From contig NZ_JACJRE010000015.1 of the NCBI RefSeq assembly GCF_014697075.1, positions 1 through 64,000 of the forward strand: 64,000 nucleotides of DNA. The letters are read 5' to 3'. The notes below the pieces were generated by a model that did no database searches, was not told the origin of the DNA, and saw only the letters and a program-made list of their open reading frames with translations. Below, piece by piece: positions 16,268 through 23,791 of this stretch; position 1 is the first letter of the stretch, and every line of letters begins with the position of its first letter. Made by a program: the position numbers and the translations under genes. This stretch comes from Tolypothrix sp. FACHB-123 (lineage in GTDB: Bacteria; Cyanobacteriota; Cyanobacteriia; Cyanobacteriales; Nostocaceae).

Positions 16268-18493
16268 TTAGCGAATGCTGGTTGAAGAACTTCCATTAAG
16301 ATGAAAGCTGGCGGGAGTTTTGGTAAAACCATTGACTGATAAATTAACACCGTCAAGAAAGTCTAAATGCTCGCCTGGTTGATGAGATAAAGTCTCTGGC
16401 GAACCTTGAATTTTTAATTTTCCTTGCTCCAGCATGACAATCCAATCAGCTTGCTGGATAACTTTGGGACGATGGCTAATCAAAATTGTGGTTTGTCCTT
16501 GGCGGTGAGTGAGCAACTGATTTAAAACTTGAGCTTCACTTACTGGGTCGAGTGCGCCAGTCGATTCATCTAAAATCAATACTGGGGGATTATTGATAAT
16601 GGCGCGAGCGATCGCTAATCTCTGCTTTTGACCACCAGAAAGATTAGCGCCAAATTCCCCTAAAACCGTTTGATATTTATCAGGGAGTTTGCTGATAAAT
16701 TCATCAGCCCCAGCAATCTGACAAGCTTGGACAATTTGCTCAAAGGTAATATTCGGTGAACCTAAGCGAAAGTTCTCCATAATTGACCGACTCCAAAAGT
16801 GTGCGTCTTGGGGAACTAGCACCACTTGTTGTCGCAGACATTCTAAAGAAAGGTCTTCTAGGTTATAAATACCAAAGCGAATATTACCAGACTGAAGCTG
16901 ATATAAACCTGCAATCAATTTCGCTAGAGTACTTTTACCGCAGCCAGATTTACCAATCAAAGCAATTACCTTACCACCAGGAATAGTTAAAGAGAAATCT
17001 TCTAATAAATCAACTCTGCCTGCATGGTGAAAGTTAAGGTTAGTACAGGTAATGTCTGCGTTGCTCTTAATTGTCACCCAAGGCTTTTGCTGATGATCTA
17101 AAGCTTCTGGGGTAGCTTCAATCACTTCCGTCAGGCGTTGGGTAGCAGTTTTAGCACGAGTGAATTCATCCACAAAATCGATAGTAGTTTCAATAAAGTT
17201 AGTAAAGTTGCCATTCATGCTATTAAATGCCAGTAGCATCCCAATAGTTAATTCCTGACTAATCACCAAAGTACTGCCAAACCACAGCAAAGCGATACTG
17301 CCGATACCAGAAACTAAATTTGAGAAGATACCATTGATAATGCTAATTTGCATAGTGCGGAAGGTAAAATTAGCATGACGACTAAATCTACCTTGGAATT
17401 CTTCCCAGAATTGCGGAGCCGCCGCCGTAGTTTTCAGAGTAATCGCACCTTTGAAGGTTTCCACCAAAACCCCTTGGTTTTCGGCTGATAAAACCAAAAC
17501 ACTGCGAATTTTTTGCTGTAGCGTCGGTAGAAAAACAACTGTAGAGACAGTCATTAAAAGCGCGATCGCACAAGCTGCAACTGTGAGTTTCACACTGTAA
17601 AACAGCATGAAACTTAAGGAAACTAGAGCGATAAAAAGTTGGCTAGGCAAACTCACAACAGCTTGAGAAATTAACTGATTAACTTCTTGAATATCTTCTA
17701 AGCGACTAACAATTTCGCCACTACGGCGAGATTCGTAATAACTTAAAGGTAAACGTAAAATTTGTCTTCCAAATTCAAAAATTAGCCCTAGTTTTAGGCG
17801 TTGTGCAAAGTGAGCAATCAAATTTGATTGTGCTAATCGCAAACTACTACTAACCAAGCGCATCACAATCACCGCAATGACAACACTAGTCAGAAGTTCC
17901 ATATCTCCGCGAACTAGCACATCATCAGTGAGGATTTGCAGTAGAAAAGGAGAAGCCAGGGAAAGCAGACCTAAAACCAAGTTAAGCAACAAAGTTTGGG
18001 CAAGAATGACACGATATGGCCAAACACGTTTCAGGAAACGCCCAAAACCACCGATTTTCTCTTTCTCATCTTCTTGAGTAAAAAAGCGCACTGGATCTGC
18101 TTCAAGGAGCAGCATAACTCCATCTGTCCACGCTTCTAGTAGCCACTTCTTTTCTAAATAGCGAATACCTACACCAGGGTCAGCAACAACGTATTTATTA
18201 CCGCGCTTGCCATATAAAACCACCCAATGATAGCCTTTCCAGTGAATGATAGCTGGTAGAGGAATAGCTTTTTCATTGACAGCTTCCAGGGAGGCTTTGA
18301 CTGCCCGTGCATTGAAACCAAGGCTTTCTGCTCCTCGCTTCAAACCTAGTAATGTGGTTCCTTGTTGTCCAGTTCCTACAGTTTCTCTAATACGGTTAAT
18401 AGTGAAAGTTTTACCGTAATATTTGCTAATCGTTGCTAAACTAGCAGCACCACAGTCTTCCTCACTATGTTGTTTAACAAGCTGGTATTTCAT
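16268..18493 (-). CDS. Peptidase C39-containing ABC transporter (PCAT) for double-glycine peptides
   Basis: 741 aa. Residues 1-125 are a C39 peptidase with Cys14 in HSEEDCGAASL, the catalytic His in GYHWVVLYG and the Asp in VADPGVG. A six-helix ABC membrane domain follows (about 165-450). The ATPase has Walker A GKSGCGKST, signature NLSGGQKQRLAIARAI, Walker B VLILDEST and H-loop ISHRP. It cuts leaders after GG and exports the core peptide. The three double-glycine peptides at 18797-20921 and possibly the one at 43465 are its likely substrates. All key residues are present and the length is typical. Confidence 0.93.
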   Translation of the reverse strand: MKYQLVKQHSEEDCGAASLATISKYYGKTFTINRIRETVGTGQQGTTLLGLKRGAESLGFNARAVKASLEAVNEKAIPLPAIIHWKGYHWVVLYGKRGNKYVVADPGVGIRYLEKKWLLEAWTDGVMLLLEADPVRFFTQEDEKEKIGGFGRFLKRVWPYRVILAQTLLLNLVLGLLSLASPFLLQILTDDVLVRGDMELLTSVVIAVIVMRLVSSSLRLAQSNLIAHFAQRLKLGLIFEFGRQILRLPLSYYESRRSGEIVSRLEDIQEVNQLISQAVVSLPSQLFIALVSLSFMLFYSVKLTVAACAIALLMTVSTVVFLPTLQQKIRSVLVLSAENQGVLVETFKGAITLKTTAAAPQFWEEFQGRFSRHANFTFRTMQISIINGIFSNLVSGIGSIALLWFGSTLVISQELTIGMLLAFNSMNGNFTNFIETTIDFVDEFTRAKTATQRLTEVIEATPEALDHQQKPWVTIKSNADITCTNLNFHHAGRVDLLEDFSLTIPGGKVIALIGKSGCGKSTLAKLIAGLYQLQSGNIRFGIYNLEDLSLECLRQQVVLVPQDAHFWSRSIMENFRLGSPNITFEQIVQACQIAGADEFISKLPDKYQTVLGEFGANLSGGQKQRLAIARAIINNPPVLILDESTGALDPVSEAQVLNQLLTHRQGQTTILISHRPKVIQQADWIVMLEQGKLKIQGSPETLSHQPGEHLDFLDGVNLSVNGFTKTPASFHLNGSSSTSIR

Positions 18494-18796
18494 TGTTGCT
18501 ACTTACGGACACTTAACCTTTTTGATGCGTGACTTTTGTATCGTAGATGAGAAGACAAGGGACGCGTTGGGCAGTCTTCGGATAAGAAAAAGCGATCGCA
18601 GAATTTAAAATTACCTGGCTATAAAATTTTAAAATCAAAGCGATCGCTAACATTATTTCCAAATATGCAACGCTTTGCTTTGTGAGTTATCACTCAATGT
18701 TTGCAGTGCAAAAAATATGTCAACCTATGCTCTTGCTTTGTTAGCAAAACTAGAGCAAAAGTTAATTAGAGGCAAAGATGCATTGTTTATTCGAGA
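18494..18796. other. 303-bp gap before the export operon
   Basis: Presumably contains the promoter of the PCAT-HlyD operon on the minus strand. Three HIP1-type GCGATCGC sites are present (18592, 18640 regions). No gene was recognised. Confidence 0.4.
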
Positions 18797-19012
18797 TTAA
18801 CCACCATAATCAACAGGATCAACACCACCCTCTCCACAAGTCAAATCCGCCATGTAACTAATTTTTTGAGCACCACTAGTTACTAATACTTGACCACCTC
18901 CTCCGGATACCTTAGATGCAAAGCTTTCGGGAATTTCTTCCCATAAATTTCTCTTATCGATAAGTTTCGATTGATTGGTTTCTAATTGTTTTTTGTTCGG
19001 ATTGTACAACAT
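18797..19012 (-). CDS. Double-glycine leader peptide 1 (bacteriocin/RiPP-like precursor)
   Basis: 71 aa from the ATG at 19012, preceded by AAGAGGA at a good distance; an upstream start at 19075 is unlikely. The leader (MLYNPNKKQLETNQ and onward) ends ESFASKVSGGGG, matching C39 cleavage sites. The core QVLVTSGAQKISYMADLTCG then EGGVDPVDYGG is Gly-rich, with one Cys. It lies 303 bp upstream of the PCAT gene on the same strand, the natural exporter. A copy of the 62-bp repeat (19205-19266) lies 193 bp upstream. The family and any modification are unknown. Confidence 0.72.
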   Translation of the reverse strand: MLYNPNKKQLETNQSKLIDKRNLWEEIPESFASKVSGGGGQVLVTSGAQKISYMADLTCGEGGVDPVDYGG

Positions 19013-19204
19013 GCTTAATATCCTCTTAGAGATTACTGTGTGTAAACAGAGAAATAAGATTCTCACCTCAACCAAAGTTGGCTAAAATATAGGTTATTAA
19101 TTGACTCCAAGTAGAAGTGCCTTTGCTATAGCTATAAAGCTGTAGTAAATGGCATTGATCTCAGAGCCTTCGCCTGACATCATTGGGGTTTGAAACCTTA
19201 CATT

Positions 19205-19266
19205 AGAGTTAATGGAGTAGTCTTTTTTGATTTATGCACTTAGCCCCATGTAAAAGCTGTATTTAT
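19205..19266. repeat. 62-bp upstream repeat, copy A
   Basis: Starts AGAGTTAATGGAGTAGTC and ends AAGCTGTATTTAT. It shares most positions with copies at 20969-21030 and 23233-23294, including GATTTATGCACTT and CCCATG. Similarity to copy C extends about 30 bp upstream and 60 bp downstream. It lies upstream of precursor peptide 1 and may carry a shared promoter or operator. Confidence 0.75.
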
Positions 19267-19411
19267 AGCCAATAAAAGCTGAAACTATTACTCTGATTAG
19301 GTTATAGCTATTATATTTTTCAGCGACAAAACTTCACAAGGTGCGTTTGGATAGCAATACAATCTGACTTGTGAGAAAATTTGAAGTTTGATGGTTGAAT
19401 TAACAAAGCAC

Positions 19412-19451
19412 AAAAAAATCGCCTGTGGCTTCTGGTAAGATGACAGGCGAT
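19412..19451 (-). terminator. Rho-independent terminator after the DUF1399-like gene
   Basis: The stem ATCGCCTGT (19418-19426) pairs with ACAGGCGAT (19443-19451). On the minus strand the hairpin is followed by a run of seven T residues (19412-19418 read in reverse). It lies 40 bp past the stop codon at 19491. The same stem is reused at 21034-21075. Confidence 0.8.
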
Positions 19452-19490
19452 CGCGCTGAAAATTTCCCCCAGCAATAAAAACCCTTAGTA

Positions 19491-20063
19491 TCAGTTTTTA
19501 ATCAGAATTCGACCAGCTTTTATATGAGTAGCTAAAGCTTGCAGATCTGATGGTGGCGTATAGTATATAGAGACATTTTTACGGCCATTGTTAAAAAACT
19601 CTGCGTTATATCTTTCGGGATACTCGACAAACCACTTGAGCAAAGTGGCTGTACCTAAATTTTCGGAAATTAATGCACATTGTTGAAGTAGCTTTTGCAT
19701 TTGTTCCTCCCTGGCACGGGTTGAATCTTCTTTCAATTGTTTCTGACGATTATCTTTTTCACGCTGAGTTGTCGGCGCATGATGAATATAGCGACCGTAG
19801 CAATCAAGGCAATAGTTTGTATATTCCCGTGTAAAGAGGATGAAATTGTGCCACATTTCATCAATGATGATTAAAGGATCGATAATAGTTATCGTATGTG
19901 ACTTTGGTTGACCTGCTAGCCAAAGCCATTTCTTGGTTTCTAAAAAGATATCGTTTGCTTCATCTAAGCTGATTTCATAAAGTCTCGTAAATCGATGCAC
20001 AACCTCATAATTTTCATAACTGATTGCTTTGTTGAGAGAACAAGACTGAAATTTTGTTGACAT
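19491..20063 (-). CDS. DUF1399/GRDP-like protein of the peptide cluster
   Basis: 190 aa, soluble. The central motif IIIDEMWHNFILFTREYTNY followed by CLDCYGRYIHHAP matches the D..WH...F...Y...C....G....H pattern of glycine-rich-domain-containing (DUF1399) proteins. Its conserved His and Cys residues suggest metal binding. It lies downstream of two precursor peptides on the same strand and is followed by a terminator, so it may belong to their operon. A maturation or immunity role is guessed from position only; the biochemical function of this domain in bacteria is unknown to me. Confidence 0.65.
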   Translation of the reverse strand: MSTKFQSCSLNKAISYENYEVVHRFTRLYEISLDEANDIFLETKKWLWLAGQPKSHTITIIDPLIIIDEMWHNFILFTREYTNYCLDCYGRYIHHAPTTQREKDNRQKQLKEDSTRAREEQMQKLLQQCALISENLGTATLLKWFVEYPERYNAEFFNNGRKNVSIYYTPPSDLQALATHIKAGRILIKN

Positions 20064-20212
20064 GACTTTTATTCCAAATATTTATTGCAATACCGAACCT
20101 TTTGTATGATTTCAACAGCGATTGCAGCTATGACAACTCATAAACGAGAAGCTTAATCAATAGCGTCTTTTTTTTGTCATCTCAGATAAATCATTAAGAG
20201 CAATGTCAGGAA

Positions 20213-20232
20213 AGGGGAAGTTTTCTTCCCCT
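20213..20232 (-). terminator. Possible hairpin after the precursor peptides
   Basis: A perfect 8-bp stem AGGGGAAG/CTTCCCCT with a 4-base loop, 75 bp past the stop of peptide 2. The following T run on the minus strand is short, so it may be a partial terminator or attenuator that raises peptide mRNA over the downstream DUF1399-like gene. Confidence 0.5.
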
Positions 20233-20307
20233 AAATAAATAAACCTGCACGAGATAGCTTAGGAAACTAAAAGTTAATCTGTCTCATGTACCTTTGCAAG
20301 TTCAATT

Positions 20308-20568
20308 TTATGGTGTGCAAACATCACAACCACCTTCACACTCGACACCCCCTGTACATTCGCCTCCTGTACATTCGCCTCCTGTGCATTCAGCAGTCAG
20401 TGTTAGTGTTTTCTTAAGTGGCATTGCTGCTACTGCCTTTATATAAGCTCCGCCAACAATTTTAACTAGTTCTGTGTCAGACAATTCAACATAAACAGAG
20501 GGGTTGTTTTCAACTTCTTTCAACATCTGTTCTAGTTGGTCTTGTGGTTTATTAAGATATGGGAACAT
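20308..20568 (-). CDS. Double-glycine leader peptide 2 with ECTGG repeats
   Basis: 86 aa from the ATG at 20568, with AGGAG 9 bases upstream; an earlier start at 20631 is unlikely. The leader LEQMLKEVENNPSVYVELSD followed by TELVKIVGG ends in GG. The core starts AYIKAVAAMPLKK and ends with three ECTGG units, VECEGG and CDVCTP, giving six Cys in a short Gly/Glu-rich tail. The leader is homologous to that of the next peptide upstream (ELSDxELVxIVGGAY), so the two are paralogues with different cores. Likely exported by the PCAT at 16268. No LanM, YcaO or radical-SAM modifier is in the window. Confidence 0.78.
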   Translation of the reverse strand: MFPYLNKPQDQLEQMLKEVENNPSVYVELSDTELVKIVGGAYIKAVAAMPLKKTLTLTAECTGGECTGGECTGGVECEGGCDVCTP

Positions 20569-20651
20569 AAACCTCGTCTCCTTTTTTTCTGGGAAATTAA
20601 AACACAGATTGTTGTAAACGACTTTTGGCAAAAAATACCAAACTTAAACAT

Positions 20652-20921
20652 TCAATCAGTGTCAGTACACCAGTTATGACACCAAGAATTACACGCTGAA
20701 TGACATGAGCCTGGCCCACAATTTTCTTCCCCTATAGTGAAGTTAGGCGTAATTTTTGACATCTGCTCTGGTAGTATGGTGTTTACTGCTCTTAAATAAG
20801 CACCCCCAACAATTTCAACAAGTTCAGCATCAGATAGTTCGATCAAATGTGCAGGGTTGTTGTCAACTTCTTGCAATATTTGCTCGAGTGATTCTTGGAT
20901 ATTTTGTTTCTTCTCAGACAT
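20652..20921 (-). CDS. Double-glycine leader peptide 3, Cys/His-rich core
   Basis: 89 aa from the ATG at 20921, with AGGAG 7 bases upstream. The leader is NIQESLEQILQEVDNNPAHL then IELSDAELVEIVGG; the core begins AYLRAVNTILPEQMSK and ends ENCGPGSCHSACNSWCHNWC then TDTD. The tail has five Cys and two His, which suggests thioether, disulfide or metal chemistry after export. It is the first gene of the peptide operon; copy B of the 62-bp repeat lies only 48 bp upstream. Confidence 0.8.
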   Translation of the reverse strand: MSEKKQNIQESLEQILQEVDNNPAHLIELSDAELVEIVGGAYLRAVNTILPEQMSKITPNFTIGEENCGPGSCHSACNSWCHNWCTDTD

Positions 20922-20968
20922 GATGTTCTCCTTTGGTGACAATCTAGGGAAAGCGATCGCCTTTCATC

Positions 20969-21030
20969 AGAGTTAATGGGGTGGTCTTTTTGGATTTATG
21001 CATTTGACCCCCTGTCAAAGCTGTTTTTAT
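20969..21030. repeat. 62-bp upstream repeat, copy B
   Basis: Starts AGAGTTAATGGGGTGGTC and ends AAGCTGTTTTTAT. It lies between the promoter side of peptide 3 and the terminator of the serine hydrolase gene. It is the copy nearest a start codon. Confidence 0.75.
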
Positions 21031-21033
21031 CTC

Positions 21034-21075
21034 AAAAAAAAATCGCCTGTCACTTTACCAGAAGCCACAGGCGAT
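21034..21075 (-). terminator. Rho-independent terminator of the serine hydrolase gene
   Basis: The stem ATCGCCTGT (21042-21050) pairs with ACAGGCGAT (21067-21075), followed on the minus strand by about nine T residues. It lies 63 bp past the stop at 21138. The stem and part of the loop (AGAAGCC/GGCTTCT) match the terminator at 19412-19451. Confidence 0.82.
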
Positions 21076-21137
21076 CGCTAAATCGAATTAATAGTACAAT
21101 TTACTTTCAACCTACAATTTCACGCATAGATGTATGC

Positions 21138-23045
21138 TTATGGATTGTTAAGCGCAATATTCAACAGTTGTTGCGTCAGCGCACTAGTATCGACGGGTGG
21201 GGGATTGGTATTTGTCAAAGCGACCACGGTTATCCCATTGGCGATATCAATGCGAATGTGCGAATCAGATCCTTGGTTGTCGCCGCCCTTGCTAACTTGA
21301 GTTGCCCCAGAATTCAAAGTCCAACCATTGGCGCGTCCGTTTCCAGTTCCACCACTCCACAACTGGTCGCGGGTGGCTTGGGGGAAATAGCGGTTACGCA
21401 GAACTCCATCGCCAAATAAAGCTAGGTCACGGGCTGAGGATTCCATACCGCTACCCCCTTCTTTCCAACTCACATTCTCGTAATCCCCTTGACTCACCTT
21501 TGTATTGCCGGAATTAATTGTTGCTCGTTCACCTGATGAATTGGGCGAGGAGCGCACTTCTACCCGTAATGTATCCAGACCCAACGGATCGGCAATTCGG
21601 GTTTTAATCAAATTAGCGAAGGTCGAATTTGTCCTTCTCTCTAACGCCGCCGCCGCCAGGGTGTAGCCATGTGTAGAATAGTTCCGTGTTCCTGTCGAAC
21701 AACCAGGAATGATCCAGGCATTAGTTTTCATCGCCCCACCCAGATGATTATTCAAAGCAGCTTGAGCATTAGCGTATTGCACTTGGGTGCCATTGTCATC
21801 TAAGCCATCATTTGTGTAATGCTTGACACAGCCTGTATTTTGTAGCAATTGCCGCACGGTATGGGTGTGCTGTGTTCCCAAGCCAGAAATGATTGTGTCG
21901 GTGCGAGTGTCTAGATTAATCAGCCCCGCTTGTTCAAGATCGTAGGCTAATGTGCCAGTCACAGCCTTAGCCACTGAAGCAAGGCGATAGATTGTGCCGC
22001 TATGGGCGGTGATATTCTTGTCCTTGTCTGCAAAACCTGCCCCACCAAGGAAGATGACGCGGCCATTGCGGATGATGGCAGCACCAACACCGGGAATGCC
22101 GGAATTGTTGGCATAGGCGGATAATGCCTGCTCGGCCTGTCCACGCCCCCGCCAATCATAGCGATCGTCATTTTCGCGCCAAACGGCGGCGTACTCGGTT
22201 CCCCTACCACTGCTGGCGGGGCAGATTTCAATATCAACGATACGCATACCTTGGTCAGAATACTTATGCCAATTATTACGCAATTCTTGAGCAGACATCT
22301 GACGCAACGCTGCCCAGCCCCGTCCCGCTTGGTTTTTCTCCCAGATGGCAGCGTAATTTAGTTTACCATTGCGGTTGTAGCAATCGAGGTCGGCAACGCG
22401 ATAACCTTGTTGACGATATTCTTCAAATTTTTGCCCATAGCTGTCTGGTGTCATATCGCGTAGTTCGACCCAGCCCTGGTTTGGTTTGTTTTCCAGCCAG
22501 ATGATTGAGTAAAGCATTTTCCCGCCGACCTCGATCGCATCGACATCAATCGGTTTATACTTCCCTTTATTGGCGGCGAATTTTTCGGAAAATTGCTGGC
22601 TGGTAAGATTGCGGTTGGAAATCCAATCAAGTCCTTCCTTGTTTTGCACCATAATCAAGGAATAAAGCAGCTTGCCGCCGATTACCTCCGCATCCTGATC
22701 AATTGGGCGATAGCCCTTCTTGCGATACTCGTCCCAGTTTTTGTGAAACTGCTCATCGGTGAGCTTGCGCCAGCTTACCCAGCCACGCCCATCCGTGTTT
22801 TTTTGCCAAACACCGGAATAATCCTCCCCGCCATTATCCATTTCGATATCAATGGGGATGAAATTTTCCTTTTTGTATTGCTCCCAAGCTTGAGAATAGG
22901 CAGAATCAGATAAACCGTAGCGGAACTTCCAAGCAATAGAGTCTGGATCGTGGAAGTCTTGCGCTTGCGCTGCGCCTGCGCTTAATGCCGCCGCCAGCAC
23001 TGGTACTAGCGCCCAACGAATGGAACTGCGAAAACGATTAAACAT
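21138..23045 (-). CDS. Secreted serine hydrolase (class C beta-lactamase fold) with N-terminal tandem repeats
   Basis: 635 aa from the ATG at 23045, with AAGGA upstream. A signal peptide is clear (RWALVPVLAAALSAGAAQAQ). Residues about 30-320 hold about five copies of a roughly 48-residue repeat with W..L....F...W..Y...GY.P.D, like the bacterial tandem repeat domain of polyglycine hydrolases. The C-terminal beta-lactamase domain has the SxxK motif in RLASVAKAVTG, a Tyr motif near NYSTHGYTL, and a KTG-like SKGGDN. It would act in the periplasm or outside the cell on peptides or cell wall. It ends next to the Gly-rich peptide operon and shares the upstream repeat (copy C), so the peptides might be substrates or partners (inference). 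Confidence 0.85.
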   Translation of the reverse strand: MFNRFRSSIRWALVPVLAAALSAGAAQAQDFHDPDSIAWKFRYGLSDSAYSQAWEQYKKENFIPIDIEMDNGGEDYSGVWQKNTDGRGWVSWRKLTDEQFHKNWDEYRKKGYRPIDQDAEVIGGKLLYSLIMVQNKEGLDWISNRNLTSQQFSEKFAANKGKYKPIDVDAIEVGGKMLYSIIWLENKPNQGWVELRDMTPDSYGQKFEEYRQQGYRVADLDCYNRNGKLNYAAIWEKNQAGRGWAALRQMSAQELRNNWHKYSDQGMRIVDIEICPASSGRGTEYAAVWRENDDRYDWRGRGQAEQALSAYANNSGIPGVGAAIIRNGRVIFLGGAGFADKDKNITAHSGTIYRLASVAKAVTGTLAYDLEQAGLINLDTRTDTIISGLGTQHTHTVRQLLQNTGCVKHYTNDGLDDNGTQVQYANAQAALNNHLGGAMKTNAWIIPGCSTGTRNYSTHGYTLAAAALERRTNSTFANLIKTRIADPLGLDTLRVEVRSSPNSSGERATINSGNTKVSQGDYENVSWKEGGSGMESSARDLALFGDGVLRNRYFPQATRDQLWSGGTGNGRANGWTLNSGATQVSKGGDNQGSDSHIRIDIANGITVVALTNTNPPPVDTSALTQQLLNIALNNP

Positions 23046-23791
23046 AAAAATTATCCTTATTCTTAGTAGTAGGGTGGGCATTGCCCACCATATCCGGGTT
23101 TCGGTGGGCAATGCCCAACGCCACTTGCTTTAATCCGGGAAACCCGTACAACGCAGTGGCTCCCCTACGTGTATTTCAAAAATCAAATATGAATCCTATA
23201 CTTGATTTGAGTTGGCTTTGAACCCTTGCATAAGAGTTAATAGGGTTGTTTTTTGGAATTTATGTACTTGACCTCATGCAAAAGTTGTTTATTTGTCAAG
23301 GAAAAGTAGCTGCAACCATTACCCTGAAAAGCTTCTAGCTATTTAAAAAATTAATTGCTGAAAATGGGCATGGGGCATGGGGCATTGGGCATTGGGCAAA
23401 ACAGATTTACTGGCTTGTGCCTTCTGCCGTATTTTCAGATAAGTGCATAAAGCAAGCAATACTCAGGCAATAACTAGATAAATGGATTCAAACCTATGAA
23501 TCTGGTTGATTGTCAATTTGTAAAAGCTTGATGAGTAAAAACAACCCCAAAGTTAAAATGAGCAAAAGAGTTTATTCCAGTTTTCTCAGATTCGGCAACA
23601 GTTACAAACTCAGAAACCCTTTTGACATCTGGTTTTATTAATTTGATACTAGTACACCACGGCAGAAAGAAATCTACCATTCCCAAGGTTGCAAAAGCCG
23701 AAAATATAAGTTTTTTGACTTTTGACTTCCAAGGTAGCAGTACTAGTTTCGGTCAAACTGGTTTCTTGCTTTTAACAAGCAAGCCACCAAC
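23046..23791. other. 746-bp divergent intergenic region rich in repeats
   Basis: Contains the palindromic block GGTGGGCATTGCCCACC (about 23073), repeat copy C (23233-23294) and a GGGCATGGGGCATT-type low-complexity tract (about 23366-23398). Promoters for the serine hydrolase (minus) and the sigma-like gene (plus) should lie here. A 64-codon open frame at 23622-23816 overlaps the next gene start and is not considered real. Confidence 0.45.
23233..23294. repeat. 62-bp upstream repeat, copy C
   Basis: Starts AGAGTTAATAGGGTTGTT and ends AAGTTGTTTATTT. It lies 188 bp upstream of the serine hydrolase start. It aligns with copy A well beyond the core (TTGG..TTTGAA.CCTT..AT on the left; AAAAG..GC..C.ATTAC.CTGA on the right). 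Confidence 0.75.
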
